This document shows positions 12,577 to 19,894 of a stretch of DNA of 24,570 nucleotides, one piece after another. Positions within the stretch are counted from its first letter, which is position 1. Every line of letters starts with the position of its first letter. The stretch is taken from contig JAZDJP010000046.1 of NCBI GenBank assembly GCA_043803805.1, forward strand, positions 1-24,570. Reading direction: 5' to 3'. The notes under the pieces are model-generated. The model saw only the letters and a list, made by a program, of their open reading frames with translations, ran no database searches and was not told the DNA's origin. The DNA is from JAZDJP01 sp043803805 (GTDB lineage Bacteria; Planctomycetota; JAZDJP01). Made by a program: the position numbers and the translations under genes.

Positions 12577-14913
12577 ATGACCACGGGCGACAAGACTCCA
12601 TCCGCCGCGACGGAATCCGGGGACCACCGGCTCCTGGCGGATTACGCGGCCGGGAATGCCGCGGCGTTCACGACGCTCGTGGAACGTCACACCCCCTTCG
12701 TCCACGCCGCCTGCCGGAGGCAGCTCGGCCGGCCGGACCTGGCCGAGGACGCTGCCCAGGGGGTTTTCATCATCCTGGCCCGCAAGGCGGGCGGCATCCG
12801 GGAAAGCGTTCCTCTGGCCGCCTGGCTCCACCGGGTCGCCGGGTTCGTCTGCCGGGGACTCCTCGCGGAGGAACGGGCTCGCTCTCGGCGGGAAAAGGAG
12901 GCGGCGGCCATGACATCCCCGATGGAACCGTTCCCGGCGCTTTCGGAAGCGGAACGGACGGAACTCACCCGGGTGATGGACCGGGAAATCGAGGCCCTCC
13001 CGGAACGCTGCCGACGGGCGGTGACCCTTCATTATCTCGCCGGCCAGTCCCAGCGGGTGGTGGGCGCCGCGCTCGGCACAACCGAGGAAGGCGCCCGGAA
13101 ACTCATTGCCCGGGGGCTCGAAAAATTGCGCGGACGTTTCGCGCGTCGCGGATTCCCCCTCCTGACCGGGGCCGTGGGCGCGTTCCTTCTGGCGGAGGGG
13201 GCCTCGGCGGCCCCGGCCGCCCTCGGGGCGAAAATCGCCGCCGCCCTGGTCGTCTCCAAAACCGCGGCGCCCACGGCGGCCTGGATGGCCGCCCAAGGAG
13301 GACTTCACATGATGCTCTGGACCAAAATCAAGACGGTGTTTGTGTCGGGACTTGCCGCGGCGGGTCTCGCGGTGGGCGTGGGTGTCGCGGCGATTTCCTG
13401 GGATGCCAATCCCTTTGCTGGAACGAAGGTCATCGTTGTCCAGCACGGTTCGGATTCCTATCGTGTGGACGATCCGAAACAGGTGCGGGAACTTTTGGAT
13501 AGTCTTGTCATCGAGCAGGTCAAGAATGGTAACTTTCTTCTCTCGCAATCCACGGCGGCCGTGACGTTCGAGCGGGGTGAGAAAGATTTTTACCGGGTTC
13601 AATTGTCTCCCGACGGGGCGTTCATGATTCCCTCCGGCACGATGTATGTTCACTCGAATTTTATTAAAACGCTGAACGGTGTGATTTCGGTGAAAGCCGG
13701 GAAATCGGTGGACCTGCTTCAATTCAATCTCGCCGCGGCACTTCCGGAGTTCTCCCCCGAGCGTCTTTCCGCCGGGCTTTCCAGGGCGGTGTTTCGCTAC
13801 CACGTGGGGGATGGCGAGCATGAACTGCGCGTGACGGATCCGGCGCGGCTTCGGGAGATTCACGCGGTGTTGAAACTTGGCGCGAAACGCCCACTTGCCC
13901 GTTCCGAACGGCATCTGGAGACCTGCGAGTTTGAGTTCGCCATTCCCGGAAGCCGGCCGTTCAGGGGATGGTTCATCAAACCGGGCGATATCGGCACGTT
14001 CACGGGAGATGTTGTGTATGCCGTCGATACGGCATTTGCGGACCGGCTTTCCGCGATGGCTTCTGACGTGGAGAAACAGCCGATTGATCTATTGGGAGTC
14101 AATTCTGTGCGCGCCGAGGAGACCGCGCGCGCCAAAGAGGCCGCGCTCCTGCTTGGCGGCATCACGAATCTGGTGATCACATCGGATCGGAATGGAAAGG
14201 ATGCCCGATTGCCTGTCGATGGGAAGGACCTCCAGAAAATCCTGACGGCGTTTGCGCCTGTCCGGGCGCTTCCCCAGTCCTCTCCCGCGGCCGCGAAGGG
14301 GTTGAAGGTCAAGGCGGTTCTCAAGTCGGGTCGGGCGGTGGACGTTGCTTTTCTCGAGTCCGATGAATTGTCGGTGAGACCGATTTCGTCGTCGCCGATC
14401 GAAATTTCCGGTTTCGGACAGGTTTGGGTAAACGATCAATGGCAATATCGTTTTGAGAGGTGTTTATTCAACGCCGAGCGGGCGGAGAAGGATGCGCGAT
14501 TCCAAAAGACCGCTCAAGAGTTGATGAAGGATTTTCCGAAATTCCTCGCGGAGGTGCAGTGGATGGAATTTCACGATGCCGTCGGGAAGGAATATTTTAT
14601 GCAATCCGTCACTGATCGCACGGTTGTCCGGGATGTCCTCGCGCTTCTGACCGTGGAGAGTTACAAATCCGATCCGGACGCAGGGCGGAAAGAGAAATTG
14701 GACCGCAGGCCCGCGTTGATGCTTGTTCCCGGAACCGGTTTCACGCTTCCCTTGATCTTCACGGATAACCGGAACGCGATGGTGCCCGGATGCGGGACGC
14801 TCACGTTCCGGCAGGATGTCCTGCCGCACCTCCGCAAGAAAATCTCCATGCCGAAGGTCTCCCCGGAGGATACCGGGAGGATGATCGTCCGGCGGGCGAC
14901 GCCGGAGAAGTAG
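12577..14913 (+). CDS. ECF sigma factor fused to a membrane segment and a large exported domain
   Basis: 778 residues. Region 2 spans about 15-100 ('LLADYAAGNAAAFTTLVERH', 'DLAEDAAQGVFIILARKAGG') and region 4 about 130-190 ('LPERCRRAVTLHYLAGQSQR', 'TTEEGARKLIARGLEKLRGR'). This matches the Verrucomicrobia/PVC style of ECF factor with a C-terminal extension. A hydrophobic Ala-rich stretch (about 195-230) is followed by a basic 'MLWTKIK' and a clear membrane helix at 253-275 ('VFVSGLAAAGLAVGVGVAAI'). Residues 276-778 are an unrecognised domain or domains that should lie outside the membrane. Sigma and sensor would thus be one polypeptide, and release may need proteolysis. Codon use changes after about 13400 from extreme GC to a more mixed pattern, hinting at a separate origin or faster evolution of the exported half. 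Confidence 0.85.
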   Translation: MTTGDKTPSAATESGDHRLLADYAAGNAAAFTTLVERHTPFVHAACRRQLGRPDLAEDAAQGVFIILARKAGGIRESVPLAAWLHRVAGFVCRGLLAEERARSRREKEAAAMTSPMEPFPALSEAERTELTRVMDREIEALPERCRRAVTLHYLAGQSQRVVGAALGTTEEGARKLIARGLEKLRGRFARRGFPLLTGAVGAFLLAEGASAAPAALGAKIAAALVVSKTAAPTAAWMAAQGGLHMMLWTKIKTVFVSGLAAAGLAVGVGVAAISWDANPFAGTKVIVVQHGSDSYRVDDPKQVRELLDSLVIEQVKNGNFLLSQSTAAVTFERGEKDFYRVQLSPDGAFMIPSGTMYVHSNFIKTLNGVISVKAGKSVDLLQFNLAAALPEFSPERLSAGLSRAVFRYHVGDGEHELRVTDPARLREIHAVLKLGAKRPLARSERHLETCEFEFAIPGSRPFRGWFIKPGDIGTFTGDVVYAVDTAFADRLSAMASDVEKQPIDLLGVNSVRAEETARAKEAALLLGGITNLVITSDRNGKDARLPVDGKDLQKILTAFAPVRALPQSSPAAAKGLKVKAVLKSGRAVDVAFLESDELSVRPISSSPIEISGFGQVWVNDQWQYRFERCLFNAERAEKDARFQKTAQELMKDFPKFLAEVQWMEFHDAVGKEYFMQSVTDRTVVRDVLALLTVESYKSDPDAGRKEKLDRRPALMLVPGTGFTLPLIFTDNRNAMVPGCGTLTFRQDVLPHLRKKISMPKVSPEDTGRMIVRRATPEK

Positions 14914-14917
14914 ATCG

Positions 14918-14948
14918 CCGCGTCCGGGCCCGCCGGTTGAGTCCCATA
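14918..14948 (+). repeat. Second copy of the sigma-gene upstream element
   Basis: Ungapped 26/31 match to 12524-12554, placed four bases after the sigma fusion stop. It leads into a fragment homologous to the end of the same gene family rather than a complete gene. Confidence 0.6.
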
Positions 14949-14956
14949 AGGGAAGC

Positions 14957-15013
14957 GATCAATGGCGATATCGTTTTGAGGATTGTTTACACGGCGCCGA
15001 AGCGACGAAATAG
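14957..15013 (+). pseudogene. C-terminal scrap of a paralogue of the sigma fusion
   Basis: Bases 14956-14980 match 14433-14457 inside the sigma fusion gene at 24 of 25 positions. In the matching frame the fragment reads 'DQWRYRFEDCLHGAEATK' and stops at TAG (15011-15013), against 'DQWQYRFERCLFNAERAEKD' in the intact gene. With the duplicated upstream element just before it, this looks like a tandem paralogue that lost nearly everything between its promoter region and its C-terminus. Confidence 0.7.
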
Positions 15014-15014
15014 C

Positions 15015-15113
15015 CTACACCCGGTCCCGGTAAGCCAACCAGAACAGAAATCCCAAGACGGCCCCGCCCAGATGCGCCAGTGCGGCGACGTTGGATTTCC
15101 CCAGAACCTGCAT
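15015..15113 (-). pseudogene. C-terminal remnant of a rhomboid protease
   Basis: The minus strand reads 'MQVLGKSNVAALAHLGG' then 'AVLGFLFWLAYRDRV' and TAG at 15015. The 'AHLGGAVLGF' segment is the final transmembrane helix of rhomboid intramembrane serine proteases with the catalytic histidine. The frame stays open a little upstream but with no rhomboid-like sequence, and the GxSG serine helix is absent, so only the 3' end survives. Its stop lies one base beyond the stop of the sigma-paralogue scrap on the other strand. Confidence 0.7.
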
Positions 15114-15147
15114 GTGGGCCAGACGTGGGCTTGGATGGGAAGGCCTG

Positions 15148-15170
15148 TTCCCGCTTTTATCGCGGGGGAA
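15148..15170 (+). other. Hairpin upstream of the DUF4412 gene
   Basis: Arms TTCCCGC and GCGGGGGAA (one unpaired G) around TTTTATC. No T-run follows, so it is not a typical terminator; it could be a leader structure or operator for the gene starting 40 bp later. Confidence 0.35.
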
Positions 15171-15209
15171 TGTTGATATGATGAACCAGGTTTTATTATG
15201 GAGGGAAAC

Positions 15210-16046
15210 ATGTCACTCTGGGGCGCCAAAGCGGTGATGGTGGTCATGTTGAGCGTGCTCACCCCGTCGGGGGCCAGGAAGGAGGCCACGACGATGGAGA
15301 TGTACGTGACGGCCGAGAACGTCCGGATGAACACGAAGGGGAAGGACCAGGACTCCTCCGTCATCTTCCGGAAGGACAAGGAACTCTTCTGGATGGCGGA
15401 CAACAAGGACAAGAAATACACCGAGGTCACGAAGAAGGACATTGACGCCATGGCGAAGCAGATGGAAGAGGCCATGGCGGGCATGGATCCCGTCCAGCGG
15501 AAGATGATGGAAGGCATGATGGGCGGCAAGAAGGAGGTCCCGAAAATCGTCTACAAGAAAATCGGATCGGGCGAGAAGGTGGGCCAGTGGACCTGCGACC
15601 ACTACGAGGGGCTTCAGGACGGGAAAAAAGTGGTGGAGGTGTGGACGACGGAACCGAAGGATCTCGGGTTCGACGAGAAGAGCCTGAAGGGTCTCGAGGA
15701 GATGGCGAAGTTTTTCGAAGGGTTCATGTCCCGGTTCGGCCAGGCCACGGTGTTCCAGCAGAAGCCCGGCTCCGAGGCGTGGGAAAAGGAGGGCGGGTTC
15801 CGGGGGATGCCGGTCAAAACCGTCCATTACGTCAAGGGGAAGGCCGGCGACACCTGGGAGGTCAGGGAGGTCCGTTCCGACACGCCCGACGCGGCGCTCT
15901 TCGAGGAGCCCAAGGGCTACAAGAAGGACGTCATGAAGCCGGACGCGAAGGACAAGGCGGAGAAGGCGGAGAAGGCGGAAAAGGAGGAGAAGGAGGAGGG
16001 CAAGGAAGCGAAGAAGTCCGTGCGCAAGAAATTGTTGGGGTGGTAA
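15210..16046 (+). CDS. DUF4412-type exported protein
   Basis: 278 residues. The ATG at 15210 has GGAGGG at ideal spacing; the ATG at 15198 overlaps that ribosome site and is rejected. A hydrophobic N-terminus ('AKAVMVVMLSVLTPSGA') acts as a signal peptide. The core fits DUF4412: 'YVTAENVRMNTKGKDQDSSV', 'IFRKDKELFWMADNKDKKYT' and an internal Met-rich segment (about 90-107). The family is of unknown function and usually periplasmic or surface-exposed. The last 35 residues are almost only Lys, Glu, Ala and Asp, encoded by AAGGCGGAG-like repeats, a possible electrostatic tail. It stands alone between decayed genes and the aldolase gene, 33 bp away. Confidence 0.75.
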   Translation: MSLWGAKAVMVVMLSVLTPSGARKEATTMEMYVTAENVRMNTKGKDQDSSVIFRKDKELFWMADNKDKKYTEVTKKDIDAMAKQMEEAMAGMDPVQRKMMEGMMGGKKEVPKIVYKKIGSGEKVGQWTCDHYEGLQDGKKVVEVWTTEPKDLGFDEKSLKGLEEMAKFFEGFMSRFGQATVFQQKPGSEAWEKEGGFRGMPVKTVHYVKGKAGDTWEVREVRSDTPDAALFEEPKGYKKDVMKPDAKDKAEKAEKAEKEEKEEGKEAKKSVRKKLLGW

Positions 16047-16079
16047 CGGTCGTCATCCATTATTCCGCGGGGAGGGGTC

Positions 16080-16769
16080 ATGAAGGGCCAGTGCGGTTGC
16101 TGCGCGGCGCCGGTCGCGGCATCGAAGGACAAGGTGCTGGAGCAAATTCACAATGAATGGCTCATTCCGGTCATCCGGGCTGAAAGCGCGGCGGAGGCGG
16201 AAAAAATCGTGGACGCGCTTCTCGCCGGCGGGGTGAAGATCGTCGAAATCACATTCTCCTGTCCGGACGCCCCGGGCATCATCCGGAAACTGGTATCGAG
16301 GAATATCCCGGGCCTTCTCGTCGGCGCCGGCACGGTTCTTTCGAAGGAGGACGCGGCGCGGGCGATTGACGCCGGGGCGGCCTTTGTTCTCGCGCCGAAC
16401 ACGAATCCCGAGGTGGTCGCCGAGGCGAAAAAGCGCGGCGTCCCGGTGATGCCGGGGGCGTTCACCCCGACGGAAATCGAGTACGCCCACCGGTTGGGGG
16501 CCGATGCCGTCAAGGTGTTTCCGGCGGAGTTCTTCGGGGCGAAATACCTCAAGACCCTCGCCGGCCCCATGCCCCACGTTAAAATCATACCGACGGGCGG
16601 GGTGTCCCTGGAGAACCTCAAGGAGTGGCGGGACGCGAAGGCCTTTGCCGTCGGGGTCGGGGGCAACCTGGTGGACAAGGCGGCCATAAAGAAGGGCGAA
16701 TTCGCCAAAATCACCGAGACCGCGAAGAAGTTTGTCGAGGCGATCCGGCAGGTCAAGGCGCAGAAATAG
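16080..16769 (+). CDS. eda: KDPG/KHG aldolase
   Basis: 229 residues, with GGGGAGGGG just before the ATG. A class I aldolase: Glu56 in 'GGVKIVEITFSCP', the phosphate-loop segment 'VGAGTVLSKEDAARAI', and the Schiff-base Lys145 in 'GADAVKVFPAEFFGAKYL'; the 'IPTGGVSLENL' phosphate site follows. It splits 2-keto-3-deoxy-6-phosphogluconate to pyruvate and glyceraldehyde 3-phosphate, or 4-hydroxy-2-oxoglutarate to pyruvate and glyoxylate. The first 18 residues form an unusual Cys-rich extension ('MKGQCGCCAAP') not part of the barrel. The downstream uronate-isomerase-like gene fits a hexuronate route ending in this aldolase. Confidence 0.9.
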   Translation: MKGQCGCCAAPVAASKDKVLEQIHNEWLIPVIRAESAAEAEKIVDALLAGGVKIVEITFSCPDAPGIIRKLVSRNIPGLLVGAGTVLSKEDAARAIDAGAAFVLAPNTNPEVVAEAKKRGVPVMPGAFTPTEIEYAHRLGADAVKVFPAEFFGAKYLKTLAGPMPHVKIIPTGGVSLENLKEWRDAKAFAVGVGGNLVDKAAIKKGEFAKITETAKKFVEAIRQVKAQK

Positions 16770-16837
16770 CGCGGGAACCATCCGGGGGCGGCTCGTCCGG
16801 GAACGGCGGGCCGCCCCGTTTCTCCGGGAGGGCATCC

Positions 16838-18088
16838 ATGACGGAAACCGCCGCATTCCGCCGTCTGCACGCCGAGGTCCGCGCGATCGTGGACCGGACG
16901 CCGGTGTACGACATCCACACCCATCTTTACGATCCGGCGTTCGGGGATCTCCTTCTGTGGGGGATTGACGATCTCCTGGTGTATCACTACCTCGTCGCCG
17001 AGGGATTCCGGTACTGGGACATGCCCGTCGGGAAATTCTGGGCGATGCCCAGGACGAGGCAGGCGGACCTCGTCTGGGAGACGCTTTTCCTCGAGCATTC
17101 GCCGGTGTCCGAATCCTGCCGGGGGGTGCTCACGACGCTCCACCGGCTGGGGTTCGACGTGAAGAAACGCGACCTGGCCGCCCTGCGGAAAAAATTCGCC
17201 CGGTGGACGCCCGCCGACTACACGGACAAGGTGTTCGAGGCGTCGAACGTCCGCGCCTTCGTCATGACCAACAACCCGTTCGACGACGCCGAGCGGCCCG
17301 TGTGGGAGAAGGGGTTCCGGGGGGATTCCCGGATCGGCGCGGCTCTCCGGATCGATATGATTTTAATGGACTTTCCGAAGGCGGCGGCGGCGATGTCCCG
17401 CCGGGGCTACCGCGTCGCCGCGGAGCCGACGGACGCCGTCTGCGGCGAGGTCCGGCGGTTCCTCGCCGACTGGGCGGAACGCATGAAGGCGTTGTATGTG
17501 ATGGTTTCGCTCCCGCCCGACTTCGCCTTTCCCGATTCCGGCGTCCGGGGCCGCCTCATCGGGAAGGCCGTTCTCCCGTTTTGTCGGGATCAGGGATTGC
17601 CTCTGGCGCTCATGATCGGGGTCAGGAAATTGGTGAACCCGGGGCTGCGCCTGGCCGGCGACGGCGTGGGGAAGGGCGACATCCGGGCCGTGGAGAATCT
17701 CTGCGCGGGGTATCCGGAGAACCGGTTCCTGGTGACCATGCTCGCCCGGGAGAACCAGCACGAACTGGCGGTGACGGCGCGGAAGTTCCGGAACCTACAT
17801 GTGTTCGGGTGCTGGTGGTTCACCAACATCCCGGTCCTGATTGACGAAATCACGCGGATGCGCCTCGAACTCCTGGGGCTTTCCATGACGCCCCAGCATT
17901 CCGACTCGCGGGTGCTGGACCAGTTGATTTACAAATGGGACCACTTTCGGTCCATCATCGCCCGGGTGCTTGCCGAAAAATACGCGGACATCGCCGCGGC
18001 GGGATGGACGCTTCGGAAGGGGGAGATCGAGCGGGACGTGAAGCAGATCTTCGGGGGGGCGTTTGAGCGATTTATACAGAAGACATGA
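16838..18088 (+). CDS. Uronate isomerase-like amidohydrolase-superfamily enzyme
   Basis: 416 residues from the ATG at 16838, which has GGGAGGG six bases upstream; the frame is open earlier but overlaps the aldolase gene. Metal-binding 'YDIHTHLYDPAF' near residue 26 is the first strand of the TIM barrel, and 'QHSDSRVLDQLIYKWDHFR' near 350-368 resembles the conserved 'DSR' region of glucuronate isomerases (UxaC). Length is somewhat shorter than classical UxaC (about 470). It probably converts an aldo-uronate to a keto-uronate, though related enzymes with other substrates exist. The adjacent KDPG aldolase supports sugar-acid catabolism. A 7-bp repeat begins five bases after the stop. Confidence 0.75.
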   Translation: MTETAAFRRLHAEVRAIVDRTPVYDIHTHLYDPAFGDLLLWGIDDLLVYHYLVAEGFRYWDMPVGKFWAMPRTRQADLVWETLFLEHSPVSESCRGVLTTLHRLGFDVKKRDLAALRKKFARWTPADYTDKVFEASNVRAFVMTNNPFDDAERPVWEKGFRGDSRIGAALRIDMILMDFPKAAAAMSRRGYRVAAEPTDAVCGEVRRFLADWAERMKALYVMVSLPPDFAFPDSGVRGRLIGKAVLPFCRDQGLPLALMIGVRKLVNPGLRLAGDGVGKGDIRAVENLCAGYPENRFLVTMLARENQHELAVTARKFRNLHVFGCWWFTNIPVLIDEITRMRLELLGLSMTPQHSDSRVLDQLIYKWDHFRSIIARVLAEKYADIAAAGWTLRKGEIERDVKQIFGGAFERFIQKT

Positions 18089-18092
18089 AATG

Positions 18093-18134
18093 ACGAATGT
18101 CGAATTACGAATGCCGGATACCGGACGGCGAATC
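18093..18134 (+). repeat. Heptanucleotide tandem repeat (ACGAATG family)
   Basis: Six 7-bp units in phase: ACGAATG, TCGAATT, ACGAATG, CCGGATA, CCGGACG, GCGAATC. It fills most of the short gap between the isomerase-like gene and the exporter gene. Confidence 0.7.
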
Positions 18135-18151
18135 CGTCCTCTGATTTGCCC

Positions 18152-18880
18152 ATGATGCCGCTTTGGATCGGGCTCATCTTTTTTGCCGCGGCCTTCGTCC
18201 AGGGCCTGTCGGGGTTCGGGTCGGCGCTGGTGGCCATGCCGCTCCTCCTGCCCCTGCTCGGTTCGAAGGGGGCGGCGCCGCTCATGGCTCTGGTGGCGAT
18301 GCCGATGCAGGTCATCCTGCTCGTGCGCTACCGGCGTTCTCTGTCGCTGGAGGCGGTCTGGCGGCTGGTTGTGGCGTCGGTCGTGATGATTCCCGCGGGG
18401 GTGTTCCTGGCCGGGGTTGTTCCGGAGCGGGTGGTGTTCGGCGTTCTGGGGGGGGTGCTCATCGGTTACGCGCTCTATGCGCTCGCCGATTTGAAATTGC
18501 CCGCCATCACCCATGCCGGCTGGGCCTACGCGGCGGGGGCGGCCGCCGGGGTGCTCGGGGGCGCCTACAATACCGATGGGCCGCCGGTGGTTGTCTACGG
18601 GAGCTGCCGGCGGTGGAACCCTCTGGAATTCAAGAGCAACCTCCAGGGAGTCTTTTTTGTCAACAGCGTGGTGATTCTCGGCGCCCACGCGGCGGCCGGG
18701 AATCTGACCGGTCCGGTGTGGGGGCATTTTCTGGCGGCCCTGCCCGCGGTGGCCGCTGGAGCCGTTGCCGGCGTGGGGCTCGACCGGTTTGTGAGCGCCA
18801 CCATGTTCCGCCGGATCATGCTGGCGCTTCTGCTGGTGCTGGGCGTGCGGCTGGCATGCCGGGTGGTGTTCGGGATGTGA
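18152..18880 (+). CDS. TauE/SafE family membrane exporter
   Basis: 242 residues from ATG at 18152 (the next codon is also ATG; a TTG at 18146 is in frame; no clear ribosome site). About seven to eight hydrophobic helices. The first has the family signature 'FVQGLSGFGSALVAMPLLLP', and the internal repeat is 'GVLGGAYNTDGPPVVVYGSC'. TauE/SafE proteins export sulfonates, sulfoacetate or other organic anions. Substrate cannot be told here; between a uronate-isomerase-like enzyme and a cyclase-type hydrolase it may handle an organic acid. Length is normal. Confidence 0.85.
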   Translation: MMPLWIGLIFFAAAFVQGLSGFGSALVAMPLLLPLLGSKGAAPLMALVAMPMQVILLVRYRRSLSLEAVWRLVVASVVMIPAGVFLAGVVPERVVFGVLGGVLIGYALYALADLKLPAITHAGWAYAAGAAAGVLGGAYNTDGPPVVVYGSCRRWNPLEFKSNLQGVFFVNSVVILGAHAAAGNLTGPVWGHFLAALPAVAAGAVAGVGLDRFVSATMFRRIMLALLLVLGVRLACRVVFGM

Positions 18881-18890
18881 CGGAAGAGAC

Positions 18891-18929
18891 ACCACGGAAA
18901 CACGGAGCGGGGCCACGGAGACACGGAAT
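18891..18929 (+). repeat. Degenerate 8-bp repeat (CACGGAGA family)
   Basis: CACGGAAA CACGGAGC, a five-base break, then CACGGAGA CACGGAAT, all just after the exporter stop. Related ACACC/ACGAAA words continue to about 18950. It is a third unrelated short-repeat family in the window. Confidence 0.7.
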
Positions 18930-18962
18930 CAGAGACATCACACCACGAAAGGGGGGCGGATT

Positions 18963-19589
18963 GTGATTCATGACGTGACGCTGAAAATCGCCGAAGGCAT
19001 GGTGACCTACGATGGGAATCCGGGATTCCGGCTGATGCCGTTTTCCCGGATCGCCCGGGGCGGATCGTCGAATAATTCCTACATGACCATCGGCACCCAC
19101 CTCGGAACCCACGTGGACGCGCCCCTGCACGTCGCGGAGGGGGCGGGGGACATCACCACCCTCCCGCCGGAGGTTCTCATCGGGCCCTGCCGGCTGTTTC
19201 ATCTTCCCGTGACCGAAAAAATTGACGCCGGGGATCTCGCGCCGCTCGATTGGAACGGGGTGGAACGGGCGTTGTTCCGGACGTCAAACTCCGACCGGTG
19301 GGCGTCGGCGCGGGAATTCGATCCGAAGTTCATTTATCTCACTGGCGCCGCCGCGGAATTTCTCGCCGGCAGGAAAATCAAACTCGTCGGGGTGGATTAT
19401 CTCTCCGTGGACCGTTTCCGCAGCGGCACCCACCCGGCCCACCACGCCCTTATCGGAGCCGGAGTGGTCATTGTGGAGGGGCTGGATTTGTCAAACGTTC
19501 CGCCGGGGGATTACCGGATGTTCTGCGGGCCTCTGAAGATTGCGGGGGGGGATGGGGCGCCGGCACGAGTGTTTCTTGAAGAAGTCTAG
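18963..19589 (+). CDS. Cyclase / kynurenine-formamidase family metal hydrolase
   Basis: 208 residues with a GTG start at 18963 behind GGGGGGCGG. The hallmark metal site 'IGTHLGTHVDAPLHV' (H-x-G-T-H-x-D-x-P) lies at about residues 43-57, and 'VGVDYLSVDRF' with 'HHALIGAGVVIVEGLDLSNV' follows near 140-180. Members hydrolyse small amides or lactams (N-formylkynurenine, isatin) or act in polyketide-like cyclisations. No tryptophan-pathway genes are near, so the substrate is open. The stop codon TAG lies inside the first unit of a 35-bp direct repeat. Confidence 0.85.
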   Translation: MIHDVTLKIAEGMVTYDGNPGFRLMPFSRIARGGSSNNSYMTIGTHLGTHVDAPLHVAEGAGDITTLPPEVLIGPCRLFHLPVTEKIDAGDLAPLDWNGVERALFRTSNSDRWASAREFDPKFIYLTGAAAEFLAGRKIKLVGVDYLSVDRFRSGTHPAHHALIGAGVVIVEGLDLSNVPPGDYRMFCGPLKIAGGDGAPARVFLEEV

Positions 19590-19691
19590 AGAGTCAGCGA
19601 GTCTGGGAGTCTAAGAGTCTGAGAGTCTAAGAGTCTAAGAGTCAACGACAAGGCAATGAAGAAGTCTGGAGAGTCGGCGAGTTTGGGAGTC
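19577..19691 (+). repeat. Octanucleotide repeat array with a larger 80-bp duplication
   Basis: Units such as GAGTCTGG, GAGTCTAA and GAGTCTGA follow with an exact 8-bp period (19599-19646). In addition a 35-bp segment starting TGAAGAAGTCT at 19577 recurs at 19657 with three mismatches, 80 bp (ten units) apart. It is the same family as 5943-5989 and starts within the last codons of the hydrolase gene. Confidence 0.9.
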
Positions 19692-19881
19692 AACAACTTG
19701 AAATCAACAAATGACCGTCATGCGGTCATGAAGCCATGACGTGGAATCGCAGAAGAACCGTGAACCGGAAACTGACTCAAGACTGACGATGATGGAGTTG
19801 GAAATTTCATATCGGAGGGGGAGGTGATGAGGTAAGATGGTGTTGCGGTTTGGTACGAACAAGCCAGAGGAGGATCGAGGA
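19692..19881. other. Gap between repeat array and structured-RNA region
   Basis: No gene is supported. A hairpin ATGACCG-TCATG-CGGTCAT lies at 19711-19729. Base composition falls compared with the preceding genes, so this marks the left side of the restriction island. A long minus-strand frame here is antisense to radC and has no protein-like features. Confidence 0.5.
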
Positions 19882-19887
19882 TATAAT
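19882..19887 (+). promoter_or_regulatory. Consensus -10 box (TATAAT)
   Basis: A perfect TATAAT within GATATAATATAGG, about 30 bp before the first stable hairpin. No good -35 box is found 16-18 bp upstream, so an activator, another sigma factor or chance is possible. Confidence 0.45.
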
Positions 19888-19894
19888 ATAGGCG

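Noticed and set aside
12517..13914. 465-codon minus-strand frame opposite the sigma fusion
   Set aside because: It has no recognisable domain and is antisense to clear sigma regions 2 and 4.
17795..18916. 373-codon minus-strand frame opposite the isomerase-like and exporter genes
   Set aside because: His/Arg/Pro-rich shadow sequence that spans two genes supported on the other strand.
5842..19691. Tandem repeats considered as CRISPR arrays
   Set aside because: Units are 7 or 8 bp with no spacers, and there are no cas genes.
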